Source: Polaromonas vacuolata
Lineage (GTDB): Bacteria > Pseudomonadota > Gammaproteobacteria > Burkholderiales > Burkholderiaceae_C
Direction: 5' to 3'
Length of the DNA: 64,000 bases
NCBI RefSeq assembly: GCF_012584515.1
Contig: NZ_CP051461.1
Span: 1,162,001 to 1,226,000, forward strand
Below the pieces are notes generated by a model. The model was not told the origin of the DNA. It saw nothing but the letters and a program-made list of their open reading frames with translations, and searched no databases. Of the stretch, positions 56,815 through 64,000 are shown piece by piece; the first letter of the stretch is position 1, and each line of letters starts with the position of its first letter. The position numbers were made by a program, and so were the translations under genes.

Positions 56815-57650
56815 GGCTTGGCCTTTGCAATCATGGAGGCCTTGGAGATAGTTGCTTCGCCTACCGTTGTTGGCACGGCAGCTAATGCCGCTGCCAAAGG
56901 TGCGCTGCCGCATTCAATGGCTTTTTCTCCCACCGGTAAGGGTGGCCTCTGGCGCACCGCATGGGTATTTGCGGGTAATGGCTGCGCAGCGAGCCAACTC
57001 CCAATGGCATTGATGTCGTCGCTGCTCAAGCGCTCGACCACGTGTTTCATACAGTCTGGCGCATGGGCTTTGCGTTGGCCGGTTTTCCAAGCGCCAAGTT
57101 GTGAATTCAGATAATCGCGCGGCAGACCTAACAAGCCGGGAATGTTGGGCGCCACACCGGTCATGGCTTGGCCGTGACACTGAACACAGGCCGGTATCTG
57201 ACGCGCCTTGTCGCCTTTTAGTACCAAACGTTCACCCTGATTGCGTAATTCGTTTGAGCCGTTGGCCGGTAGCGGTGCAGGGTAGGGGATGTCAAGGGTA
57301 GAAAAATATTCGGCAATTTCCAGTAGGTAGTCGTCGCTTAAAGGACTGATCAGCTGCGACATCAAAGCGTAGTTGCGCCTACCGTCACGAAAATTAATCA
57401 ATTGATTAAACAAATAGCCGGCTGGTTTGCCCGCTAGTCGCGGATAAAACCCATCCGGTGCAGCTCGACCCTGAGGGCCATGACAGGCGGTGCAGGCTAG
57501 CGTGCGCTGAGCCATGTTGTCTTCAAACTTGTGTGGACTTGCGGCGATTGCTGGCGCTGATAGCAGCGCTGAAAATAAGCTTGCTGAGCCTAGAAGGCTT
57601 AGGGTTATGCGTTTTAGCGGTTTTTTGAAAGGCAATGCATTAAGTAACAT
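56811..57650 (-). CDS. Diheme cytochrome c, c4/c553-like
   Basis: About 279 residues from ATG 57650 (MLLNALPF); a start 7 codons earlier is also open. Signal peptide (LSLLGSASLFSALLSAPAIAAS). Two heme sites: CTACHGPQ and CVQCHGQA, each in a cytochrome-c553-like fold with conserved downstream YLFNQLINFRDGRRNY and YLNSQLGAWKTGQRK. Ala-rich C-terminus after residue 235. Overlaps the triheme gene by 4 bp, so they form an electron-transfer operon. Confidence 0.87.
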   Translation of the reverse strand: MLLNALPFKKPLKRITLSLLGSASLFSALLSAPAIAASPHKFEDNMAQRTLACTACHGPQGRAAPDGFYPRLAGKPAGYLFNQLINFRDGRRNYALMSQLISPLSDDYLLEIAEYFSTLDIPYPAPLPANGSNELRNQGERLVLKGDKARQIPACVQCHGQAMTGVAPNIPGLLGLPRDYLNSQLGAWKTGQRKAHAPDCMKHVVERLSSDDINAIGSWLAAQPLPANTHAVRQRPPLPVGEKAIECGSAPLAAALAAVPTTVGEATISKASMIAKAKP

Positions 57651-57858
57651 GATGCGTATCATGCACCTCATCTTTACCTGTTTTTGTAAGCCGTAAAAGG
57701 AAGTTTGCGCTACTTGCCAAAAATAGCATCGACTTTCAAGGGGTGGGATGTCAGCAGCATTACTGATTAGCTACGTTAGCTTTGTTGGGCTAGCGAATGA
57801 CAAAGCTGGGGATGCTTGCCGTTGCCAAGCGGGTTTAAAACTTGCCATAGTTAATTGC

Positions 57859-58314
57859 TTAAGTTGGTGGCGGGTCTTGTTTTGACTCCAGGCAAGCTAT
57901 GAAGTGGTCCCAACTAGCTTGTACTTCCTGAACCCTTGCGCCTTTGTCCAACACCGCGCCGCAGGCCGCTTCGGTACGCCGAATCACTTTAACCAATGCA
58001 CTAGCAGTCAATGGCGGCACACGGTTGCGCAGTGCTTGGGCTTTTGTGCGCATCTCACAGATGGCTTGTTTCGCGTTAATTTTGTTGTTAGTACCGGACA
58101 GGCTCATCACCATTTCTGCTAGTTCACCAAATGCCGGGTCTTGGCGCCAGACTTCCGCTGTTCCCAAGCTCAACGACCAGATTCGCCGCGTGCGAATGAA
58201 TTTTTTTTTAGTCGCTTGCAACGGCTCTAGGCTATTAAATTCGGACGCCACGGGCGCCATTAAAGGATCACTCGGTGTATCGAGGGGCTCAATGGGTAAC
58301 TGGTTCATGATCAA
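57859..58314 (-). CDS. Hypothetical protein at the edge of the AT-rich island
   Basis: 151 residues, no signal peptide or membrane segment. Two Met start codons are adjacent (MIMNQLP). A helical central part (AFGELAEMVMSLSGTNNKINAKQAICEMRTKAQALRNRVPP) and a C-terminal EVQASWDHFIACLESKQDPPPT segment are visible; no family recognised. Composition is like the housekeeping part, not AT-rich, so it is likely resident. It is the last such gene before the IS and CaaX-protein island. Confidence 0.6.
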   Translation of the reverse strand: MIMNQLPIEPLDTPSDPLMAPVASEFNSLEPLQATKKKFIRTRRIWSLSLGTAEVWRQDPAFGELAEMVMSLSGTNNKINAKQAICEMRTKAQALRNRVPPLTASALVKVIRRTEAACGAVLDKGARVQEVQASWDHFIACLESKQDPPPT

Positions 58315-58790
58315 TGTCAGTTAGTTTGTGACACTTTTTCTATCCCAAGCTCAGAAATCTTTCCTTCACATCTGATTAGAAAAGGGCTCAATTGGTTAAC
58401 TTAATTAAGTTGTGTGATAAATAATTTATTAATTATATAAGACTACTTATTGATGTTTTGTGTTGTGTTTGTGACTTAAATAGTCGCATTAGCTATCTAT
58501 GGCGTGGATAGCTACGTGTTGCAATAGCTCAGGTTAACGTGCCCGTTGCACGGCTTGCGCTTTAAAACTCATGGCTGTATTTTTTTCTCTTGATTGCGCG
58601 CAGTGATGCGTGCAGCAGCTTTGCTCTGACTGATCTTGATGTTGTGACTACGCCCTGCAAAAACTAGAAAGGCCGTGATTTACATCACAGCCTTAAATCT
58701 AATCATTAAACCGCTGCAAGATTCGCTGTTGGTCGATATTCATTGGTTTAAAAAAGCGCATTCAAGCAAAGTATTACCTGCACCCTTAGA
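58315..58790. other. AT-rich intergenic region carrying a gene-end hairpin
   Basis: About 475 bp without a convincing gene. Its only clear structure is the terminator-like hairpin at 58669-58694, which serves the CaaX gene at 58791-59720. The composition shifts from the moderate-GC housekeeping genes to AT-rich here. Confidence 0.55.
58669..58694 (-). terminator. Hairpin shared by two CaaX-protein genes (copy 1)
   Basis: AAGGC, one mismatch, GTGAT, loop TTAC, ATCAC, mismatch, GCCTT (plus strand). On the minus strand it is followed by TTCTAGTTTTTG, a T-rich tail, about 97 bp past the gene stop. The same structure and near-identical sequence occurs at 63044-63069 after the third gene. Confidence 0.7.
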
Positions 58791-59720
58791 TCACAATATT
58801 ACGCAACAGCTTGATGGGTCAGGTGGCGGTATGTCTGTGGGACGTTGTGCACCTATGTCTGGTGATTCATTTATGTAATCGGTGGTTATCGTCGATAACG
58901 CCGACGGAAGAAGGTCGATCAGTAGCGTGTGAAGTCCTTGAGTCCTGTCCCACCGCTCTTTTCTACCTTCATCAAACGCTGCAAGAAAATTCTTTTGATG
59001 AGTCTTTGATTTTATGGTTGCAGCAATATTTCTTATTTGATCTGAAGATGTTTGACTTGCAAAGAATTTAATAGTTTCCATTATATCTTTGGCATTTTCT
59101 GTATCTTCGGTATTGACATTTTGCAGAAGACCAGAGGAATTTAAAATAAAGTTAATATTATTTATAATTTCATTTTCTTTAACTTTAATCAATACATTTA
59201 ATTTTTCAAAAATTAATAAATTGTATTCATTTGTATTTAAATTTAGATTGAAATCAATCAAGGCTTTGGTAAATGATAAGTTTATTTTTATAAAATATAA
59301 ACTTGAGAAGTTTTCAAAAAAAAGTGAATCGTTCAGATCAATTGATACTTGTCCTAAGTAACTTTTCAGACTGTCAACGGTTGTAAAACCACCAATATTA
59401 AAGTGATCAATAAAATTTAAAATTTTTACCGCATTTCCGTTTTGTTTTTCTGAGTTTTTGTTTTGTACGGGCGAATTTTCAAAGTCCTGGGTTGTAAGGG
59501 GTAATGATTTTCTGTCTAATTTACTGCTCGTCGTTGTTTCGATTCTGCTGACTAAGCGCTGTTGCAGTGGTGTTTGATGGATGGTGGTGGTCGCCCGCGC
59601 CCTGATTGAATTCGGACTTACTTGCGCAGTATGTTTACCATCTTTCACTTTAGGTTTTTCAACTGAAGCCGTTTGTGTGGGAGTCAATACTGTTTGCCTA
59701 TTGATCGGTGAATTTTGCAT
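58791..59720 (-). CDS. CaaX-box protein A, putative host-targeted effector
   Basis: 309 residues from ATG 59720. The N-terminal 80 or so are Ser/Thr/Gln-rich with no signal peptide. A core follows (about 80-250: KILNFIDHFN, VSIDLNDSLFFENFSS, LIDFNLNLNTNEYNLL, FASQTSSDQI), then AFDEGRKERWDRTQGL, YINESPD and a proline-rich tail ending in Cys-Cys-Val-Ile-Leu. The last four residues are a CaaX box; Leu at the end suits geranylgeranyl transferase I, and the Cys at 305 could be a second lipid site. Bacteria lack such enzymes, so this ending suggests delivery into a eukaryotic cell. AT-rich composition. Related to genes at 60504-61430 and 63216-64000. Family not recognised. Confidence 0.78.
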   Translation of the reverse strand: MQNSPINRQTVLTPTQTASVEKPKVKDGKHTAQVSPNSIRARATTTIHQTPLQQRLVSRIETTTSSKLDRKSLPLTTQDFENSPVQNKNSEKQNGNAVKILNFIDHFNIGGFTTVDSLKSYLGQVSIDLNDSLFFENFSSLYFIKINLSFTKALIDFNLNLNTNEYNLLIFEKLNVLIKVKENEIINNINFILNSSGLLQNVNTEDTENAKDIMETIKFFASQTSSDQIRNIAATIKSKTHQKNFLAAFDEGRKERWDRTQGLHTLLIDLLPSALSTITTDYINESPDIGAQRPTDIPPPDPSSCCVIL

Positions 59721-59733
59721 TTGAGTAATCTCT
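59721..59733 (-). promoter_or_regulatory. Ribosome-binding leader of CaaX gene A
   Basis: AAGAGATTACTCAA just before the ATG at 59720 on the minus strand. It matches the leader of the second family gene at 61431-61443 (TGGAGTTTACTCAT): GAG as the Shine-Dalgarno core, then TTACTCA. This conservation supports the chosen start. Confidence 0.55.
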
Positions 59734-59982
59734 TAATGTGATAAGAATAAAATAAAAAGTCAAAAACTTTGAAAGTTTATTCTGCCGTTAAAAAAAACAC
59801 TAGGGTCTAACGGTTTTTAAAATATTATTTTTAATTCACTACGTTGTGCATCTGTGTTTTAAGTTCTACGTGAGTACGGCTAATACTTAATTTTTAAAAA
59901 TTAAATTAAATTGGTAAAGACAAATCTAATGCAGGCGGTATTGAATAGAACCTAAACGGTCGCCCGTTAAACACCTGTTAAG

Positions 59983-60350
59983 TTGAGCGCCATAGATCCT
60001 GTCAAGAAGATGCGCGAGCAAGTGTTCCTCGAGCAGGTGAAAAAAGTTGTTCCGTTGGCTGCTTTAGTCGAACTCGTTGCGACATTTTTTCCTGGAGGCA
60101 AGACTGGGCCGCCATCGTTATCACTGCGTACTATGTTTTGTGTTCGCTGCATGCAGAAGTGGTTCTTGCTTTCGAATCCAAGCATGGAGGAGATATTCTT
60201 TTACACACCGCTTTATCGGGCGTTTGCTCGCTCGGTTAGTTTGGGCGTCTGCTTGACGAAGCACCATTTTGCTTTTTTGGCACAGGCTTAAGATGTAGAA
60301 ACTAGCCGATCAAATCTTGGATCTAGTCAAAAGTTTGCACATTAAATCTA
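59983..60350 (+). pseudogene. IS5-family transposase remnant
   Basis: An N-terminal fragment of an IS5-type transposase. FLEQVKKVVPLAALVELVATFFPGGKTGPPS and MFCVRCMQKWFLLSNPSMEEIFF match the typical start of the family. After FARSVSLG the frame breaks; the homologous sequence continues in another frame as KLADQILDLVKSL up to about 60350. The catalytic domain is missing and I find no terminal repeats. A decayed insertion between CaaX genes A and B. Confidence 0.75.
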
Positions 60351-60503
60351 GCTATTTAAAAACTACCGACGCTTTTTACATATTGATGGCGAGTTATTCA
60401 GTCGCTCCATCTGAAACCAGAAAATATTGTTGTTAATTACGCTAGCAACCGTGATTTAAACAGTTAAAAACGTTGTCTTAAAGCCTGTAGTCACATATTT
60501 AAA

Positions 60504-61430
60504 TCACTGTATTTCGCATCGACTTGATGAGTCTGGCGTCTGAGGAAGGTGCTTTGTGTCCTTGCCAGCTGATTCGGATGTGTAATCTAATATTATTCTT
60601 AATAAAACAGGTGGAAAATATTTTTCTAATTCAATTTGAATTTTTTAAATTCGTTCCGAACGATATTGCCTACCTTTATCGAATGCTTCGATGAATTTAT
60701 CTTTATAAATCTCGGATTTCCAGGCAGTAGCATTGTGTTTAATTTCATCTGTCGGTATTTGACACGCAAAAAAACTAATAGTATCGCCCATACCATATTT
60801 GTCTTCAAAGTCGTAACCGAGTTGAGCTGATAATTTTCCCAAAATACTCATACTATTAATTAGCCGATCATTTTCTAATTCAATACCACCTTTCATTAGA
60901 AATAATTTTTCATTGATTAAATTAATGTAATTTTCCGTATTTAAATTTAAATCAAACATTACCAATACTTTAATAAAATCTATGGGAAGACTTTCAAAAT
61001 ATTTAGTTGAAAATTCATTAAAAAAACACTCATCGTTAAGATCGATTAATTCTTTTTCTAAGAAAATTCCTAGGTTATATGCACTATCAAATTTGCCATC
61101 TTTATATCGATCAAAAAAACATAAAATTTTATTTTTATTTTTATTTTTATTTTTATTTTTATTTTTATTTTTATTTGAGATTATGTTTTCGAAATCTTCA
61201 GCCCTTATTTCTTGCGATTCCTCGTTCGATTGATTACAAATTTTCGGTATAACTACGGCAACACTGCGCTCACGTAGCAATTTTTGATTGCTGGCGATAA
61301 ATGGCCCTGTTCGGTTTGGTTCGGCTGTTAGTTGAACGACTTGCTTGCTATCCGTCTTTTTATTTTTTTCAGTTGATGCCTTTATTGTGTGGATAGTTAC
61401 TGGTCTTCCAAGGCTTGAGGATCTTTGCAT
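60504..61430 (-). pseudogene. CaaX-box protein B, interrupted by one premature stop
   Basis: Related to protein A over its length. From ATG 61430, chosen because protein A also begins with Met-Gln and the leader is conserved, 261 residues read to TAA at 60645-60647. The same frame then continues 46 codons to TGA at 60504: YFPPVLLRIILDYTSES, then Pro-Gln-Thr-Pro-Asp, ending in Arg-Cys-Glu-Ile-Gln. Both relatives have Gln where the TAA falls, so CAA to TAA is the simplest cause. The hidden end Cys-Glu-Ile-Gln is CaaX-like and Gln suits farnesyltransferase. Conserved core blocks include ELIDLNDECFFNEFS, FDLNLNTENYINLI and FACQIPTDEI. Contains Asn-Lys repeats near residues 88-104. Confidence 0.75.
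61127..61176 (-). repeat. Hexanucleotide repeat encoding Asn-Lys units
   Basis: About eight ATTTTT units on the plus strand encode eight consecutive Asn-Lys dipeptides in CaaX-family protein B, between the AEDFENII segment and the KILCFF core start. The unit keeps the frame. Relatives A and C lack this repeat. Confidence 0.92.
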
Positions 61431-61443
61431 ATGAGTAAACTCC
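61431..61443 (-). promoter_or_regulatory. Ribosome-binding leader of CaaX gene B
   Basis: TGGAGTTTACTCAT immediately before ATG 61430 on the minus strand, matching the leader of gene A. It places GGAG about nine bases from the start, a good Shine-Dalgarno distance, and favours this ATG over the earlier in-frame ATG at 61445. Confidence 0.55.
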
Positions 61444-61677
61444 ATGTGTAAAAATTGAAATATTAAAAATTTTTGAGGGTTATTTAAATACTAAAAGTTT
61501 TAAGCTTTATTAAGCTGTGCATAGAGAGTTTCAGACAAGTAAAAGTAGTTTTCATAAAAACTTTTTAAATAGATAACTATTTACTATCAATTTAGTTGCA
61601 CAAGTAAGCTTATTGAATATTTGGTATTTATTTTTATGAAAGCTATATTTTGTCAGTACCGAAATATTTATACAGAG

Positions 61678-61701
61678 GCGGATTCAAGCTTGAAGTGCAA
61701 C
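61678..61701 (+). repeat. IS30 left terminal inverted repeat
   Basis: GCGGATTCAAGCTTGAAGTG and four more bases, 24 bp in all. Complementary to the right end at 62741-62764 with two mismatches in the middle (CT against TC). Preceded by GAG, which also follows the right end. Confidence 0.88.
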
Positions 61702-61707
61702 AGCGTG

Positions 61708-62673
61708 TTAGTTGGACTTTAACTCTTCCATAAAAACCTGATGCGGTGTTCGATACCCCAAACATTTTCTAGGACGATGATTGAGCCTGTGCATCGCTAA
61801 AGCAATGTCATCGTCGGTGATGCAATTAAAGCGCATCCCCTTTGGGAAAAACTGGCGAATCAAACCGTTCATATTCTCGTTTGCCCCACGCTCCCACGAG
61901 GCGTATGGATGGGCGAAAAAGAAATCTGCACTCAGCGCAGAAGCTATTCGTTCATGCTGAGAAAATTCCTTGCCGTTATCTGTCGTGAGTGTGTGCACGC
62001 AATGAGCGAATGGTTTAAGTAAAGTGATTAACGCGTCCCCTACGGCTTGCGCTGTTTTGAATGGCACGTGGAAAATTATTGAATACCGAGAGACACGCTC
62101 GTTAATCGTCACTAGGGCTTGCTTCTGCCCGGCACCAATCACCAGATCAGCCTCCCAGTCGCCAAAGCGCGCACGCTCAAGCACGATGGCGGGTCGCAGT
62201 TCTATTGAGACCTGGCGAGAGATGGTGCCGCGCCGTTCACGGCCGCTGCTGCGTTTTTTTCGCGTCTTCTGGCAACGCAGTGTTTTATGCAAGCTGCCGC
62301 CCGCGCGTTTGTCAGCGTAGATGTACTGGTAAATGCTCTCATAGCTAACACCGGGTTGGCATCGAGCTTCGAGGTGGCCGCTGATTTGTTCGGGGCTCCA
62401 AGCCTCAGCCAACTTTTCCTCCACTACAGCCCATGTCGAGTCAGCAACTCTAGGACTGTTGGCGCAGGCAAGTCTACGTTCTTGGGCTTTGTCATTTGCC
62501 TGCTTAGGGCGATAGCCTCGTAGACCGCGGTTACGACGCAACTCACGGCTGATGCTCGATTTATCACGGTCCATCATTTTTGCAATTTCACTTTGATTGA
62601 AGTTTGCTTTGGCGAGGATTGCAATCTGGTAACGTTCGTCACGGGTGAGGTGTGTGTAAATCATTCTGGGCAA
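61708..62673 (-). CDS. IS30-family transposase
   Basis: 321 residues from TTG 62673, or 318 from ATG 62664 (MIYTHLTRDE); the ATG is the more usual start. N-terminal helix-turn-helix (LAKANFNQSEIAKMMDRDKSSISRELRRN), then the DDE catalytic residues: Asp in FGDWEADLVIG, Asp in TLTTDNGKEFSQHE and Glu in SWERGANENMNGLIRQFFPKG. Intact, so the element may be mobile. Confidence 0.96.
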   Translation of the reverse strand: MPRMIYTHLTRDERYQIAILAKANFNQSEIAKMMDRDKSSISRELRRNRGLRGYRPKQANDKAQERRLACANSPRVADSTWAVVEEKLAEAWSPEQISGHLEARCQPGVSYESIYQYIYADKRAGGSLHKTLRCQKTRKKRSSGRERRGTISRQVSIELRPAIVLERARFGDWEADLVIGAGQKQALVTINERVSRYSIIFHVPFKTAQAVGDALITLLKPFAHCVHTLTTDNGKEFSQHERIASALSADFFFAHPYASWERGANENMNGLIRQFFPKGMRFNCITDDDIALAMHRLNHRPRKCLGYRTPHQVFMEELKSN

Positions 62674-62740
62674 CTTTGACTTGGTGGTCGGGAAGCTTGG
62701 ATGCTCTCACATCTCACCCACCCGTCCGGTTAGTTTCAAA

Positions 62741-62764
62741 GTTGCACTTCAGACTTGAATCCGC
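62741..62764 (-). repeat. IS30 right terminal inverted repeat (copy 2)
   Basis: Complement of the left repeat with two mismatches; ends in CCGC at 62764. The flanking sequence then reads GAGATG. Confidence 0.88.
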
Positions 62765-63215
62765 GAGATGAAAAGATTTATCCTAATTAAAGCAATCGAA
62801 TTTCGTCAAGTGCTAAAAATTTAAGTTTTTGAATGTGCTTAGCGTCCTTAAGTTGAGCATTTTTTCGCAATATTTACTTTTAAATAAAGACTGTCGCGAC
62901 TAGCCGCTCTGGCAAATTTATGCTGTGTACATTTCATAAATAATTGCCTCAAGATGTTTGTGGGGGGTTTTTTGTAAGTCGTTGTCAACGATGAGTATCA
63001 TTAATTTTTAGCGATCATGAGAGACCGTCTTGCAAAAACAAGTAAGGCCATGATTCACATCACAGCCTTACATCAAAGCTTTCTCCAGAGCATTAAATTT
63101 TCAAACCAAACCAAACCAAATTGGTAAATATCTAGCATTCGCCGTTTTAATAAATAGCGCCTAGATATAGTTATAAACCTTCCCGATATATACACCAAAT
63201 ATATACACCTTTAAA
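62765..63215. other. AT-rich intergenic region with gene-end hairpin
   Basis: About 450 bp with no gene. Contains the hairpin at 63044-63069 for CaaX gene C, a triple AAACC run at about 63100-63120, and a tandem 12-mer (TATATACACCAA and variant) near 63185-63210. The remainder is featureless to me. Confidence 0.5.
63044..63069 (-). terminator. Hairpin shared by two CaaX-protein genes (copy 2)
   Basis: AAGGC, mismatch, ATGAT, loop TCAC, ATCAC, mismatch, GCCTT (plus strand). On the minus strand the flank reads TTACTTGTTTTTG. It is near-identical to 58669-58694 and lies about 147 bp past the stop of gene C. Sequence conservation between the two 3' regions points to duplication of whole gene units. 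Confidence 0.7.
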
Positions 63216-64000
63216 TCACAATATTACGCAACAATTAGCTGGATCAGGTTCAGCTGGTGGGTCAGGTGGACGCTTTGAATCTTTGTCTGGTGATTCATTT
63301 AGGTATTCAGTGATTATTGTCGATATAACTTTTGGAAATATTTCGTTTAATTGTGCGTGCAGCCCTTGTGTCTTATCGTAGCGTTCGATTTTGCCGGCAT
63401 CAAAACTTTTTAGGGCTGATTCGATACCCAGCCCTGTTTCCGATGCATTGATGCTCTCTTTAATTTGATCTGTGGACGTTTGGCTAGCAAAAAATCTAAT
63501 ATTTTCGTTAAATAATTTCGCATTATCTTTATTTTGTTGATTGAAGGGTATGGTTGGAACAGGAGCCTGTGTCAACAATGCCATATTTAGTGTTTCATTA
63601 AAACTATCATTATTAACATGATTTAGTAAAACTATTCTTTCATTCATCAAGGAGATATAGTTTTCCGTGTCTAAATTCAAACCATGTTCAACTAATATTT
63701 TTATAAAAGGTAAGCTCAGCTTACTGAAGTTGACTTTTGAGAAACTTTCATAAAAAAGTGGATCGTTTAGATCAATTGATTCTTTCTTTAAGTAACTATC
63801 TGGACTGCTACCGCTTAAAAGATTTTCCAAGTCAAAGACTCTGACGAAGTTTAAAATTTTGGTGGAATTATCCAAGTTTAAATTTTCAAAATCTTGACTC
63901 GTTATTACTGACGACTTTCTGTCTGATTTACTACTCGTTGTCTCGGCTGTGGCGACAGATCGCTCAAGTAATGACGATTGACTCGTGACGCTTGATGAGG
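63216..64000 (-). CDS. CaaX-box protein C, N-terminus beyond the window
   Basis: Open frame running off the right edge. 261 codons are visible, with no start; a TTG at 63875 is not needed because the frame stays open and matches relative A upstream (SSLLERSVATAETTSSKSDRK and SQDFENLN against its QQRLVSRIETTTSSKLDRKS and TQDFENS). The core shows SIDLNDPLFYESFS, LNLDTENYISLMNE and FASQTSTDQI. The tail is KTQGLH, YLNESPD, a Pro-rich stretch and Cys-Cys-Val-Ile-Leu, a CaaX box identical in its last five residues to protein A. Strongly AT-rich. Closest relative of A and B; family unknown to me. Confidence 0.78.
   Translation of the reverse strand, partial: SSSVTSQSSLLERSVATAETTSSKSDRKSSVITSQDFENLNLDNSTKILNFVRVFDLENLLSGSSPDSYLKKESIDLNDPLFYESFSKVNFSKLSLPFIKILVEHGLNLDTENYISLMNERIVLLNHVNNDSFNETLNMALLTQAPVPTIPFNQQNKDNAKLFNENIRFFASQTSTDQIKESINASETGLGIESALKSFDAGKIERYDKTQGLHAQLNEIFPKVISTIITEYLNESPDKDSKRPPDPPAEPDPANCCVIL

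Larger units (their letters stand above)
61678..62764 (-). mobile_element. Complete IS30-family insertion sequence
   Basis: 1087 bp bounded by 24-bp inverted repeats at 61678-61701 and 62741-62764 (two mismatches). The flanks share GAG (CAGAG before, GAGATG after), a possible 3-bp target duplication of the size IS30 elements make. It carries one transposase gene on the minus strand. It lies between CaaX genes B and C. Confidence 0.93.

Noticed and set aside
58675..59361. Plus-strand frames opposite CaaX gene A
   Set aside because: Antisense to a gene with clear paralogs; AT-rich DNA leaves chance frames open.
1..62764. Composite transposon formed by the two IS30 copies
   Set aside because: The 61 kb between them holds essential genes in a normal chromosomal order, and the outer flanks differ; two independent insertions are simpler.
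58791..64000. Ankyrin repeats in the CaaX family
   Set aside because: Segments such as FIKILVEHGLNLDTENY look faintly ankyrin-like, but no 33-residue repeat pattern is present, so no domain is claimed.

Overview
The window looks like chromosomal DNA of a betaproteobacterium in the order Burkholderiales, most likely family Comamonadaceae. The basis is the gene content and order: a RibBA with a degenerate cyclohydrolase half, a Bug-type solute receptor, a DUF349 protein, nrdR-glyA beside type IV pilus minor pilins, and the order cysS-alkA-accA-tilS-lysC-tRNA-Ser. The genus cannot be fixed from the sequence alone. Most of the window (about 2.6 to 58.3 kb) is compact, moderately GC-rich housekeeping sequence, mainly on the minus strand. 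Both ends are AT-rich accessory DNA with insertion sequences and unusual genes.

Layout. 1-837: truncated IS30-family element. 956-1990: Ser-rich protein with about four 46-residue helical repeats. 2.6-8.2 kb: arsH, egtD, a pseudouridine synthase, trmB, gluQ and an FAD oxidoreductase. 8.4-11.4 kb: a LysR regulator divergent from pirin, DoxX and flavodoxin-like genes. 11.4-15.8 kb: trhO and dnaE. 15.8-16.65 kb: a FitAB-like toxin-antitoxin pair with a likely operator and an octanucleotide repeat tract. 16.8-24.8 kb: tolA, tolR, tolQ, ybgC, an aminotransferase, nusB and ribH-ribBA-ribE-ribD. 25.1-33.7 kb: type IV pilus cluster (fimT, pilV, pilW, pilX, a pilY1 broken by a homopolymer frameshift, pilE). 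33.8-44 kb: nrdR, glyA, lytic transglycosylase, DUF349, hemolysin III family, mtfA, lpxH and two cyclophilins. 44.5-51.5 kb: TPR protein, cysS, alkA-like, accA, tilS, lysC and tRNA-Ser(GCU). 51.7-57.7 kb: an ICL/PEP-mutase-family lyase with LeuD/LeuC-like hydratase subunits, a Bug receptor and two c-type cytochromes. 57.9-64 kb: AT-rich island with a complete IS30 copy, an IS5-family remnant and three paralogous genes.

The most striking content is in that right-hand island. Three related minus-strand genes (58.8, 60.5 and 63.2 kb) share a core domain and a proline-rich tail. Two of them end in Cys-Cys-Val-Ile-Leu, a C-terminal CaaX box of the kind that eukaryotic prenyltransferases modify. 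The third is interrupted by one in-frame TAA exactly where both relatives have a Gln codon. Past that stop the frame continues to Cys-Glu-Ile-Gln, another CaaX-like ending. Such endings are expected on proteins delivered into eukaryotic cells, so this looks like a small family of host-targeted effectors. The repeat protein at the left end may be another. Two of the genes share a start leader and two share a 3' hairpin. No secretion system is visible in the window.

Several simple-sequence repeats and homopolymer events (octamers before the toxin-antitoxin genes, an A9 tract in pilY1, a nonamer in pilY1, a hexamer in the second CaaX-family gene) suggest that slippage is a recurrent source of variation here.
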